64,000 nucleotides of DNA from Gelidibacter gilvus (lineage in GTDB: Bacteria > Bacteroidota > Bacteroidia > Flavobacteriales > Flavobacteriaceae), in assembly GCF_004115975.1 (NCBI RefSeq), contig NZ_SDDZ01000002.1:310001-374000 (forward strand). The letters are read 5' to 3'. Under the pieces are notes generated by a model. That model worked only from the letters and a program-made list of their open reading frames with translations. It did no database searches and had not been told where the DNA came from. Below, in pieces: positions 56,012 through 64,000 of the stretch (its first letter is position 1; each line of letters begins with the position of its first letter). Made by a program: the position numbers and the translations under genes.

Positions 56012-57742
56012 ATGGAACATTTCGTAGTATCGGCACGCAAATACAGACCACAAACCTTTAAGGATGTTGTGGGCCAGCAGGCTATTACCAATACGTTGAT
56101 GAATGCCATTGAAAATCATCACTTAGCACAAGCCTTGTTGTTTACGGGACCGCGGGGCGTTGGTAAGACCACCTGCGCACGCATTCTGGCCAAAATGATC
56201 AATAGCGACGGCACAGAAAAAGAAGATGAAGATTTCGCCTTCAATATCTTTGAACTGGATGCCGCCTCCAACAACTCTGTAGATGATATTAGAAACCTAA
56301 CGGACCAAGTTAGAATTCCGCCGCAAGTTGGAAAATATAAAGTGTATATTATTGATGAGGTTCACATGTTGTCGCAAGCGGCTTTTAATGCGTTTTTAAA
56401 AACGTTGGAAGAGCCACCAAAACACTGTATTTTCATTCTGGCGACCACCGAAAAACATAAAATTATTCCGACAATCCTATCGCGGTGTCAAATTTTTGAT
56501 TTTAAGCGCATCACTGTAAAGGACGCTAAAAACTATTTAAAATACATTGCCGAAGAACAAGGTATAGACGCTGAAGATGACGCACTTCACATCATTGCCC
56601 AAAAAGCGGATGGCGCCATGCGTGATGCACTTTCTATTTTTGACAGAGTAGTAAGTTTTTCTGGTAAGAACTTGACGCGACAGGCGGTTACGGAGAACCT
56701 GAACGTCCTCGATTACGAAACATACTTTACGAGCACCGACTTAATTTTAGAGAATAAAATTCCAGAACTGCTCCTTCAATTTAATGACACGTTATCCAAA
56801 GGATTTGATGGACATCATTATATTGCTGGTTTAGCGTCGCATTTTAGAGATTTGATGGTCTGTAAAAATGAACACACCGTTGAACTTCTCGAAGTTGGCG
56901 AGGATACCAAAGTGAAATATATGGAGCAGTGCAGAAAAGCATCCTATGAATTTCTCATGAAGGGCATTGAACTTGCCAACGACTGTGATCTCAAATTTAA
57001 AAGCAGTAAAAATCAACGTCTTCTCGTTGAACTTACTTTAATGCAACTTGCCTCTATCACTTTTGATGGAGAAAAAAAAAATAGCAGTCACTACATAATT
57101 CCGGCGTCCTATTTTAAGGCAAAAGGCATTACTCCAATTGCAGTTACACTTCCAAAAAAAGATACATCAATAAGCCACACTGTTGCGGAGCCTATAGCAT
57201 CCAGTACGCAAACTATAATCAAGGAAAAACCAAGTGTTTTGGTCCAGCCGATGGTTCCTAAAATCGATTTGAAACCCGATCCAAAACGCACTTCCGGGCT
57301 TTCCTTAAAAAGTATTAGGGCTAAAAAAGAACATCTCATCAAACAAATGGAGGTGGTCATTGATCCCAATGATTTACCAAAAGAAGATTTTACACCTGAA
57401 GCCTTCCATAAAGCTTGGGAGGACTACGTCAAAACCTTAGATCAAAAAGGAGAGAAAATCATGGTATCTATTTTGGAAATGAGCAAGCCTAACTTAAGGG
57501 GTACAGAAATACATGTGGAATTCCCCAATGAGTCCCTTAAAATTGAGTTGGAACGTGCACAGTTTCCGTTGATGGAGCACCTCAGAAAAGCAGTTAAGAA
57601 TTTTGATCTAACTTTGCATGTTGAAGTCAATGAGGAAGTCGCAAAACAATATGTCTTTACACCCTTGGACAAATACGAGAAATTAAAAGAGAAAAACCCG
57701 AATATTGAGCTTTTGAGAAAAACCTTTGGATTGGATATTTAA
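56012..57742 (+). CDS. dnaX: DNA polymerase III subunit gamma/tau
   Basis: 576 residues. AAA+ clamp-loader ATPase: SARKYRPQTFKDVVGQ start, Walker A GPRGVGKTT at 46-54, ELDAASNNSVDDIR, Walker B IIDEVHML and SRCQIFDF. It loads the sliding clamp. The four zinc-binding cysteines usually found between Walker A and ELDAASN are missing; the short loop there reads INSDGTEKEDEDFAF, as I recall for other flavobacteria. A variable linker (about 390-450) leads to a C-terminal domain. No slippery A-run for gamma production is evident apart from A8 near 57070. Confidence 0.96.
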   Translation: MEHFVVSARKYRPQTFKDVVGQQAITNTLMNAIENHHLAQALLFTGPRGVGKTTCARILAKMINSDGTEKEDEDFAFNIFELDAASNNSVDDIRNLTDQVRIPPQVGKYKVYIIDEVHMLSQAAFNAFLKTLEEPPKHCIFILATTEKHKIIPTILSRCQIFDFKRITVKDAKNYLKYIAEEQGIDAEDDALHIIAQKADGAMRDALSIFDRVVSFSGKNLTRQAVTENLNVLDYETYFTSTDLILENKIPELLLQFNDTLSKGFDGHHYIAGLASHFRDLMVCKNEHTVELLEVGEDTKVKYMEQCRKASYEFLMKGIELANDCDLKFKSSKNQRLLVELTLMQLASITFDGEKKNSSHYIIPASYFKAKGITPIAVTLPKKDTSISHTVAEPIASSTQTIIKEKPSVLVQPMVPKIDLKPDPKRTSGLSLKSIRAKKEHLIKQMEVVIDPNDLPKEDFTPEAFHKAWEDYVKTLDQKGEKIMVSILEMSKPNLRGTEIHVEFPNESLKIELERAQFPLMEHLRKAVKNFDLTLHVEVNEEVAKQYVFTPLDKYEKLKEKNPNIELLRKTFGLDI

Positions 57743-57839
57743 CTTGAAAATTCATCTGCACAACGAGTATAAGCCCCAAACATTAGCGTCAAAACCGACA
57801 TGGTTTTAGAATCTTTACAGGTTTAAAAAATAACGACAT

Positions 57840-58400
57840 ATGAAAAACTCACTTCTATTACTTGCTTTAATTTCAATTGTTTGTTTGAGTTGTGATGGTC
57901 GACAAACGAAAAAAGAGGCTTTAGACCGCGCGATTTCTGAATTCAATTTGAAACATACCGTATCGGAAATGGTCAACTATCATCCTGAAGCTTATGTTGA
58001 AATAGTGACGGATACTTTAATTTCAAACGGTATTCATGTTCATATCAAAAACTATTCACTTTTGGACGAACAAATTCTGATTTCGCATACAACAGATGTC
58101 ACTTCCAAAGAAGTCAAATATCAACGTGTATTTGAATCGGAAATCATAGTTTCCAATGCTTCAAAAGATATTTTAAGCACCCACATTTCTGCAAAAGATT
58201 TTAAAAGTATGAATACTGATGTATTCTGGGATGATGCTACTTTGCAACATGTCTGGGTAAATCAAGATCTGTCAACGGAAGGCGATATTAAATTGGATAT
58301 TTCTTTTATCAATCCTAAAAACAACGCTTACAAATTGTACAGAATGTCCATCGATGGTTATGGGCAACAAACGCTTAACTTAATTGAAGAACACAGTTAG
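57840..58400 (+). CDS. Lipoprotein of unknown function
   Basis: 186 residues with a lipoprotein leader and lipobox LSC (Cys at about 18). The rest is a mixed helix/beta domain with the DRAISEFNLKHTVSEMVNYHPE helix region (in part) and several beta strands. No known family or catalytic motif recognised. It lies between dnaX and miaE on the same strand, with gaps of 97 and 66 nt. Confidence 0.75.
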   Translation: MKNSLLLLALISIVCLSCDGRQTKKEALDRAISEFNLKHTVSEMVNYHPEAYVEIVTDTLISNGIHVHIKNYSLLDEQILISHTTDVTSKEVKYQRVFESEIIVSNASKDILSTHISAKDFKSMNTDVFWDDATLQHVWVNQDLSTEGDIKLDISFINPKNNAYKLYRMSIDGYGQQTLNLIEEHS

Positions 58401-58466
58401 ATAAAATGAAAATCGTTAGTGATTGAAAAATAAATCTCACGGTTTTAAACTTTTAAATTAAAAATT

Positions 58467-59048
58467 ATGCTCGGATTAAAATTACCCACTGACCCGCGTT
58501 GGGTGAATATTGTTGAAAAAAATATTGAAGACATATTAACAGATCACGCTTACTGTGAACAAAAAGCGACAAGTACCGCTATTTCTTTAATTGTGAGTTT
58601 TCCGGAATATACAGAGTTAGTGCAAGAAATGGTGGCTTTGGTCAAAGAAGAAATTAGTCATTTTAAAATGGTGCACGACAGAATCATCGAAAACGGTTGG
58701 ACTCTCGGGAGAGATCGAAAGGATGACTATGTGGTTCAATTGCTGAAGTTTTTCCCAAAAGGAGGAAGTAGAACTACACAATTGGTCCATAGACTACTAT
58801 ATGCTGCATTAATTGAAGCCAGAAGCTGTGAGCGTTTCCGACTGCTTTCAGAAGAGCTGCAGGATAAAGAATTGGCTGAATTCTACAGAAAATTAATGGT
58901 GAGCGAAGCCAATCACTATACTATGTTTCTAGGATTTGCCAGACAGTATGGTGACCGCCAGGAAGTAGATAAGAAATGGAATGAACTTTTAGAGTATGAA
59001 GCGGAAATAATGAAAAACTTGAGTGTAGGCGAAACGATACATGGATAG
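58467..59048 (+). CDS. miaE: tRNA 2-methylthio-N6-isopentenyladenosine hydroxylase
   Basis: 193 residues, ferritin-like diiron enzyme that hydroxylates ms2i6A37 in tRNA. Diiron ligands fit EEISHF near residue 68, EARSCERF near 116 and SEANHYTMF near 150. The start LGLKLPTDPRW matches MiaE. It needs MiaA and MiaB, which are not in this window. A terminator follows. Confidence 0.93.
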   Translation: MLGLKLPTDPRWVNIVEKNIEDILTDHAYCEQKATSTAISLIVSFPEYTELVQEMVALVKEEISHFKMVHDRIIENGWTLGRDRKDDYVVQLLKFFPKGGSRTTQLVHRLLYAALIEARSCERFRLLSEELQDKELAEFYRKLMVSEANHYTMFLGFARQYGDRQEVDKKWNELLEYEAEIMKNLSVGETIHG

Positions 59049-59097
59049 GTCTTATAAAATATAGGGCCATTTATATATAAAACAAACACTAAAAAAC

Positions 59098-59127
59098 AAC
59101 AAAGCTCCATATTAATGGAGCTTTGTT
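59098..59127. terminator. Bidirectional terminator between miaE and the beta-barrel gene
   Basis: AACAAAGCTCCAT and ATGGAGCTTTGTT form a perfect 13-bp stem with a 4-nt loop. T-rich runs follow on the minus strand in particular (GTTGTTTTTT). Confidence 0.85.
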
Positions 59128-59147
59128 CATATTATATTTAGATGGTA

Positions 59148-59675
59148 TTAAAGTCTGTAAGTAAACCCAAATTGCATCACACCTTGTGTGGCTTTAAGAT
59201 TTAATTCTTCATCAAATACGTTCGAAATCCCGTATATATAACGGAAATCGATACCAATTTCATCAGTAATCATATATTCGGTAAATCCCACACCAGAGAA
59301 TACAAGATTCTTAAATCCGTCCTGATGTTTATGGATTTTCAAACCCAATTGTGGTCCAACACCAACCTTAAATCCGCCAAAAATATTGTAATTCAATATC
59401 ACTGGTAAGTTAAGATAATCAGTTTTATAATACTGTAAATTGGCGCCTTCTGGAGAATATTGCAATTCTGTCATAACAGCCAAAGTTTCGGTCAATCCAA
59501 AATCTACAAATGCACCAAAAACAAAACCGTTTCTATGCGGATTGGCACGAATACCGTCAACTTCATAATCCATATTAGAGACATTGGTGGCAAAATGCAC
59601 CCCGTAATTGATGTCTTGGGAGAATGAGACGGTTGTAATTCCTACAATAAGTAAAAGAGTAAATAGTTTTTTCAT
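59148..59675 (-). CDS. Outer-membrane beta-barrel protein (OMP_b-brl_2/porin-like)
   Basis: 175 residues. Signal peptide ending SFSQ, then repeated amphipathic strands (GFVFGAFVDFGL, LAVMTELQYSP, LNLPVILNYNI, FKVGVGPQLGL) and the terminal GFTYRL. The pattern YLNLPVIL and GVGPQLG is common in Bacteroidota PorT/OMP_b-brl_2 barrels. Eight strands fit the length. Role unknown. Confidence 0.87.
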   Translation of the reverse strand: MKKLFTLLLIVGITTVSFSQDINYGVHFATNVSNMDYEVDGIRANPHRNGFVFGAFVDFGLTETLAVMTELQYSPEGANLQYYKTDYLNLPVILNYNIFGGFKVGVGPQLGLKIHKHQDGFKNLVFSGVGFTEYMITDEIGIDFRYIYGISNVFDEELNLKATQGVMQFGFTYRL

Positions 59676-59768
59676 AATTCATGATTTGAGGCTGTGAATA
59701 TATATTGAAAATAATTATTCCAATGAAATATTAGATATGTAACAATAAAAAGAAGATAAACGGCTAAC

Positions 59769-60677
59769 TTATACCAAGTTTATACTTGATACCGTACCAA
59801 AGTAGACGCTTTTGATAATTCCATCAGAAAGTCCGATTTTTGGAACGTAAATATACTTGGCACCACTCCACTTCATGGCAGAAAGATAGATTCTGGTGGC
59901 GGGAATAATAACGTCCGCTCTATCTTGGTTAAGGTCTAATTCTGTAATACGCTCTTCATAACTGTAGGTTTGGAGCATGTTGTAATAGGAAGTTAAATAA
60001 AAATATGTTAGCGGTTTGCCCGCTGCTCTACCTGAGATTTTAAAGATTTTGTTAATGTTTCCACCAGACCCTAAAAGGTCAATTTTTTCATATCCTTTGG
60101 TGCTTTGTTTGATCCACGTTTCCAATTCCAACCAGACTTCTTTTTGCACAATATCATTTAACAACCTTACCGTTCCTATTTTAAACGATTTTGAAGCTGC
60201 AGTTTTACCCTCATGAATCACAGAAAACTCAGAGCTTCCACCACCTACATCCACATATAAATACGTTTTGCTCGGATCTATATAACTGTTCAAATCTGTA
60301 GCGGCAATAATGGCTGCTTCTTCTTCGCCATCAATAACATCGATCTTTATTTTGGCTTGTTTTTTAATAAGCTTTACAATATCATCGCCATTTTCAGCTT
60401 CACGCATCGCAGAGGTGGCACATGCTTTATAGGTCACAACTTTATGCGAGGCCATGAGCAATTTAAACGCGTTCATCGTGTCTACCAAGCGCAATTCATT
60501 TTCTTTAGAAATTCTCCGATTTAAAAAGACATCCGCCCCCAAACGTATTGGCACACGTACCAATGAGCTTTTTCTGAAAAGTGTTGGCTTTCCTTTTTGT
60601 TCAATTATATTTGAAATAAGCAAGCGTACCGCGTTGGAACCAATGTCAATAGCTGCATATTTTTTAATGTTTAACAT
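59769..60677 (-). CDS. ppx: Ppx/GppA-family exopolyphosphatase
   Basis: 302 residues, the short type consisting only of the ASKHA catalytic core. The phosphate-1 motif is AAIDIGSNAVRLLI, YVDVGGGSSEFS is the central phosphate-binding loop, and GSGGNINKI is a third loop. It hydrolyses polyphosphate or pppGpp; the neighbour ppk1, whose stop is 3 nt before its start, favours polyphosphate. Confidence 0.93.
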   Translation of the reverse strand: MLNIKKYAAIDIGSNAVRLLISNIIEQKGKPTLFRKSSLVRVPIRLGADVFLNRRISKENELRLVDTMNAFKLLMASHKVVTYKACATSAMREAENGDDIVKLIKKQAKIKIDVIDGEEEAAIIAATDLNSYIDPSKTYLYVDVGGGSSEFSVIHEGKTAASKSFKIGTVRLLNDIVQKEVWLELETWIKQSTKGYEKIDLLGSGGNINKIFKISGRAAGKPLTYFYLTSYYNMLQTYSYEERITELDLNQDRADVIIPATRIYLSAMKWSGAKYIYVPKIGLSDGIIKSVYFGTVSSINLV

Positions 60678-60680
60678 AGT

Positions 60681-62741
60681 TTAATCTTGTAGTTTATTGG
60701 CATAATAATTATAGATCTCAAATTGTGACCTTACCTTTGGCAAATTATTACGTCTGTATTTATTTTCATGAGTACCACATAACAAACGAGCCTTTACATT
60801 GTCATTCCAAGCAATATGAAAAACATCCAAAAGCTCATTTTTAATGTCCTGATCGTAAATTGGACAGGTGACTTCTACCCTATTTTCAATATTTCTTGAC
60901 ATCCAATCGGCCGAAGAAATATAAATTTTTGGATCATCATTATTACAAAACACCAATAACCTGGTATGTTCCAAAAACTTATCAATAATACTGATCACCT
61001 CTATATTTTCACTCATCCCCTTAATTCCGGGAACCAAGCAACAAATACCTCTAACGATCATTTGAATTTTTACACCAGCTCTACTGGCCTCATACAACTT
61101 ATCCACCATCATATAACTTGAAAGGCTGTTAAGTTTTAGTTTTATGTACGCGGGTTTGCCGTTTTTGACGTTTTCTATTTCGGTATCAATAAATTTAAAC
61201 AATTTCGTTTTAGTGTAATGTGGCGAAACAATAATGTGCTTATATCTAAAAATTCGATAATTGGTTTCGAAAAAATCAAATACTTTGACCACATCTTTCA
61301 AAATTCTTTGGTCCGAAGTAAACAAGGTATAGTCTGTATAAAGCGTAGCGGTGGATTCGTTAAAGTTACCAGTACTCAAAAATCCGTAGCGTTTTATTTT
61401 ATTGTTTTCCTCTCGCTCAATGACGCACATCTTGCTATGCACTTTGAGACCTTTGACGCCAAACAGAAGGTTGACACCATCTGTTTGCATTTGCTCCGCA
61501 TAATCAATATTGGCCTGCTCATCAAAGCGTGCCTGCAACTCGATAGCTACAGTTACTTTTTTTCCGTTTTTAGCAGCATTGATCAAGGAACTGGCCACGT
61601 GCGAAATTTGTGCCAATCGATAAATGGTAATCTTTATGTTTTTTACTTTAGGATCTAAAGCTGCTTCCCTTAAGAATTTGACGATATATGAAAAAGTCTG
61701 ATAAGGGGTGTGCAACAAATAATCTTTTTTAGCGATATTATGAAAGATACTCGTCTCTAAACTCAATCCTTTTATGGGTAGTGGCTCTATTTTTTCATAC
61801 AGCAAATCGGTTCTTCCTAAACTTGGAAAGTCCATGTAGTCGCGTCTGTTATGGTAGCGTCCACCAGGAATAACGCTGTCTTTGGAATCTATGCCCATCA
61901 TGTTCATGAGCAACAGCAACGTTTCATCATCGATGGTTTTATCGTAGACAAATCTGACCGGTTCTCCTATTTGTCGATGTTTAACGCTGTCTGATATCTT
62001 TTCGATAAAACTCTTGCTCAGATCACTCTCAAAATCCAATTCGCCATCACGTGTAATTTTAATCATGTGGGCTGACACGGATTCATATTTAAAAATATTA
62101 AAAATATCATTCAGACAATACCGTAATAAATCATCCATCAAAATGATATAATTGTCTGGACCTTTTTTTGGCAACACTACAAACCGATCCAATGTCTTAG
62201 GGATTTCAATAAGAGCAAATTGCTTTTTTTGATCGCTAAATACCATTTTGACGGCAAGGTACGCTGCACTATCTTTTAAGGTTGGCAGCTTTACCAATTC
62301 GCTCAAAATAATGATTACCAATGCAGGACTTACACGCTGAATGAAATAGTTTTTTATAAACCGGTGTTGTGACTCGTCAATTTGTGTTTCATTGACGATA
62401 TGGATATTTTTATCTTCCAACCGCTTGTGTATGGTTGCTAAGATCTCGAGACTATCACTTTGTTGCTTGATGACGATTTGTGTGATAATTTCCAATAATT
62501 CGCCAGCGGAAATCCCTCCCAACTCGCTTTTACCGGTTTTTCCTGCTTCATCAATACGTTTGACTGTGGCGTATCGCACCTTAAAAAACTCATCTAAGTT
62601 GTTAGAGAAAATACCCAAAAAGCGAAGGCGTTCAATAAGCGGAACAGATTCGTCTTCTGCTTCCTGCAGAACACGTTCGTTAAACTGTAACCAACTTAAT
62701 TCTCTATTGATGTATGTATTGGAATTGATATCTTTAACCAT
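60681..62741 (-). CDS. ppk1: Polyphosphate kinase 1
   Basis: 686 residues, standard PPK1 length with N, head, C1 and C2 domains. ELSWLQFNERVL at the N-terminus, the autophosphorylated His in GLKVHSKMCVI near 440, and a second His in LEHTRLLVFCN near 600. GRYHNRRDYMDFP is also family-specific. It makes polyphosphate reversibly from ATP. It is cotranscribed with ppx, giving a synthesis/degradation pair. A -7 box lies just upstream. Confidence 0.96.
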   Translation of the reverse strand: MVKDINSNTYINRELSWLQFNERVLQEAEDESVPLIERLRFLGIFSNNLDEFFKVRYATVKRIDEAGKTGKSELGGISAGELLEIITQIVIKQQSDSLEILATIHKRLEDKNIHIVNETQIDESQHRFIKNYFIQRVSPALVIIILSELVKLPTLKDSAAYLAVKMVFSDQKKQFALIEIPKTLDRFVVLPKKGPDNYIILMDDLLRYCLNDIFNIFKYESVSAHMIKITRDGELDFESDLSKSFIEKISDSVKHRQIGEPVRFVYDKTIDDETLLLLMNMMGIDSKDSVIPGGRYHNRRDYMDFPSLGRTDLLYEKIEPLPIKGLSLETSIFHNIAKKDYLLHTPYQTFSYIVKFLREAALDPKVKNIKITIYRLAQISHVASSLINAAKNGKKVTVAIELQARFDEQANIDYAEQMQTDGVNLLFGVKGLKVHSKMCVIEREENNKIKRYGFLSTGNFNESTATLYTDYTLFTSDQRILKDVVKVFDFFETNYRIFRYKHIIVSPHYTKTKLFKFIDTEIENVKNGKPAYIKLKLNSLSSYMMVDKLYEASRAGVKIQMIVRGICCLVPGIKGMSENIEVISIIDKFLEHTRLLVFCNNDDPKIYISSADWMSRNIENRVEVTCPIYDQDIKNELLDVFHIAWNDNVKARLLCGTHENKYRRNNLPKVRSQFEIYNYYANKLQD

Positions 62742-62768
62742 TAAGCGAGGACTGAATTTAATCTACCA

Positions 62769-62776
62769 CAAATATA
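62769..62776 (-). promoter_or_regulatory. Candidate -7 promoter box of ppk1-ppx
   Basis: Minus strand TATATTTG fits TAnnTTTG and ends 27 nt upstream of the ppk1 start. No clear -33 element. Confidence 0.45.
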
Positions 62777-62902
62777 TTCTATTTATACCTTAAAATAAAG
62801 GCGTTACTCAAGATATACTTTCAATTATTACTTCCACCGTAAATGAGAAGTACAGGCATTAACACAACACTCGTATTTCATCACAATGACAAATGAAGTG
62901 GT

Positions 62903-63388
62903 TTATTTAAAATCTTTCGGTTTTAGGATCATTTTGGTTTCACCTTGACTTACCTCTTGCCATTGATTTACATTAAACTCAATCATGACCAAACCTGAAG
63001 TTGGCAGATTGTCAATATCAGCATCTCCAAAACTATTGGCCAAAGATGTAAACGCATGGTTATGGCCAAATATCATGATCTTATCCAAATCGTCATCCAA
63101 AGATTTTATAAAACGTCTCACTTGATTTCCGCCAAAATCATAGAGTTCATGGTCTATGGTCAACAACTTCTTTTCCAAACCAATATTATCCATAAACAGC
63201 TGACAGGTAGTTAGTGCCCGGTTTGCAGGACTGCAGAAAATGGCCTCAGGATTAAAGTTATAAGCTCCAAATGCCTTGGATACCAAATTTGCATCAGTAA
63301 AACCTCGCTTACTCAAAGGACGGTTTAAATCACTGACATCGTGGTCCCAAGAGGATTTGGCGTGTCTTATTAGTACTATTGTTTTCAT
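62903..63388 (-). CDS. sixA: SixA-like phosphohistidine phosphatase
   Basis: 161 residues, histidine phosphatase superfamily. The catalytic His is in LIRHAKSSWDHD near residue 8 (RHA rather than RHG, usual for SixA), and the second His is in IFGHNHAFTSLAN near 108. SixA removes phosphate from phosphohistidine proteins. It lies 161 nt upstream of ppk1 on the same strand; the ppk1 -7 box implies a separate transcript. Confidence 0.9.
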   Translation of the reverse strand: MKTIVLIRHAKSSWDHDVSDLNRPLSKRGFTDANLVSKAFGAYNFNPEAIFCSPANRALTTCQLFMDNIGLEKKLLTIDHELYDFGGNQVRRFIKSLDDDLDKIMIFGHNHAFTSLANSFGDADIDNLPTSGLVMIEFNVNQWQEVSQGETKMILKPKDFK

Positions 63389-63663
63389 ATCTTACTCGAT
63401 TAAATGCGTATTTTATCGACAAAGTGTTGCATATGTCCTCCTTATCGATTATTTTCGTCCCTTCAACATTTATTTTTGTTTTAACTAATTGTTATATGTT
63501 GCTTTGTTCAAATAAATTAATGTAAATGACCCCAAATCAAAAACATGTTAATGAATCCATTCCCGCATTGGTTTGCAATGCAACTTCCCTCTACATATTT
63601 AAAGAATTTCATTTTTAGGCACATTTATTTTTAATAAGAATAGCTTAAAATGAAAACATATTA

Positions 63664-63695
63664 CTTAGTGATCCTATCAAAAAAAGATCGCTAAG
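63664..63695 (+). promoter_or_regulatory. Hairpin in the leader of the secreted-protein gene
   Basis: CTTAGTGATC can pair in RNA with GATCGCTAAG over 10 bp (one G-U pair) around a 12-nt loop, ending 37 nt before the ATG. No T-tract follows. It may be a regulatory hairpin or an operator-like inverted repeat. The rest of the 344-bp gap (63389-63732) shows nothing firm. Confidence 0.35.
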
Positions 63696-63732
63696 TCATG
63701 AAACAATTAGATTAAATAAACTATTTAGGACT

Positions 63733-64000
63733 ATGAACTCCAAATTTAACACAAAGTTTTTAAGTATGATAATACTTATTGGACTTTTCTCGGGCACTTC
63801 TTTTTCTCAAGAAAATGCAATCCATAAATTATCTGATCGTGAACAGACGCTTGCACAAGGCACTACTGTTGGTAAAAGAAGCTCTACGATATCATCGGAG
63901 TTTCCTTATGATTTACTGTATGATTTAAAAGCTACCGTTTATGTAAAAGATAATGGTATTTTAAATGTTATAGGTGCTGGAGCTCCAGTAGTCTTGAAGT
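63733..64000 (+). CDS. Secreted protein, N-terminal part (3' truncated by window)
   Basis: ATG followed by 89 open codons to the window edge. Residues 1-26 form a signal peptide (KFLSMIILIGLFSGTSFSQ) with cleavage after SFSQ. The mature part has a Ser/Thr-rich segment (TTVGKRSSTISSEFP) and begins beta-like strands (ATVYVKDNGILNVIGAG). The gene is likely for a larger exported or surface protein; a family cannot be named from this fragment. Confidence 0.75.
   Translation, partial: MNSKFNTKFLSMIILIGLFSGTSFSQENAIHKLSDREQTLAQGTTVGKRSSTISSEFPYDLLYDLKATVYVKDNGILNVIGAGAPVVLK

Noticed and set aside
1-64000. CRISPR array, tRNA, rRNA, integrase or phage genes
   Set aside because: Looked for along the whole window; no repeat-spacer pattern, cloverleaf, rRNA stretch or integrase/transposase motif was recognised.

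Overview
The window looks like a chromosomal segment of a Bacteroidota bacterium, most likely family Flavobacteriaceae. Reasons: low GC and short 5' regions with few Shine-Dalgarno sequences; several TAnnTTTG -7 promoter boxes typical of the phylum; a fused ThrA followed by ThrB and ThrC; DUF3822, TlpA/DUF4369-type lipoproteins, OMP beta-barrels and large 8-TM FtsX permeases; and a DnaX without the zinc-binding cysteines. No phage, IS transposase, CRISPR array, tRNA or rRNA was found. The gene order is mostly that of a stable core chromosome, with some accessory and decaying stretches.

Layout. 1-5.8 kb: 3' end of a ClpC unfoldase gene, a small STAS-like protein, a lone histidine ammonia-lyase (hutH), a TlpA-like thioredoxin lipoprotein and the bifunctional NAD(P)HX repair enzyme Nnr. 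5.8-10.9 kb: threonine operon thrA-thrB-thrC, preceded by a possible 30-codon leader ORF and with related short repeats just before thrB and thrC. 10.9-18.1 kb: an NAD(P)-binding protein, a 50-aa membrane protein too small for ordinary gene calling, then gcvT-glsA-RmlD-like-PCD-ctp in close succession and yebC. 18.1-19.4 kb: a sparse region with a DUF6326 membrane protein and a decayed small membrane-protein gene.

19.4-34.0 kb: a MacAB-TolC-like export cluster (TolC, ATPase, three large FtsX permeases, second ATPase, HlyD-type adaptor) on the minus strand, divergent from an NtrC-type response regulator and its histidine kinase. The third permease has a one-base frameshift. 34.0-36.5 kb: sparse, with an orphan beta-barrel gene, a broken lipoprotein gene, a PAP2 phosphatase and a Bacteroidota-type interspersed repeat. 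36.5-39.4 kb: an LtaS/sulfatase-fold membrane enzyme paired with a diacylglycerol-kinase-like lipid kinase. 39.5-46.8 kb: a tripartite RND efflux system (TolC, adaptor, RND pump) followed by an OmpR-type two-component system.

47.6-51.3 kb: an envelope-lipid/LPS operon DUF4126-kdsB-HAD-kdnB-plsC, in which the KdnB-like dehydrogenase suggests an 8-modified Kdo sugar. 51.4-59.1 kb: RecD-like helicase, membrane protein, DUF3822, rsmD, a 73-bp tandem repeat, RNase P RNA (rnpB, minus strand), dnaX, a lipoprotein and miaE. 59.1-64 kb: a beta-barrel, polyphosphate metabolism (ppx, ppk1), sixA, and the start of a secreted protein running off the end.

I did not find a clearly new multi-gene system. 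The best leads are the kdnB operon without a visible kdnA, the three-permease two-ATPase ABC cluster with one frameshifted permease and one variant ATPase, the LtaS-like/lipid-kinase pair, the possible thr leader, and the repeats around rnpB and upstream of the lipid kinase.
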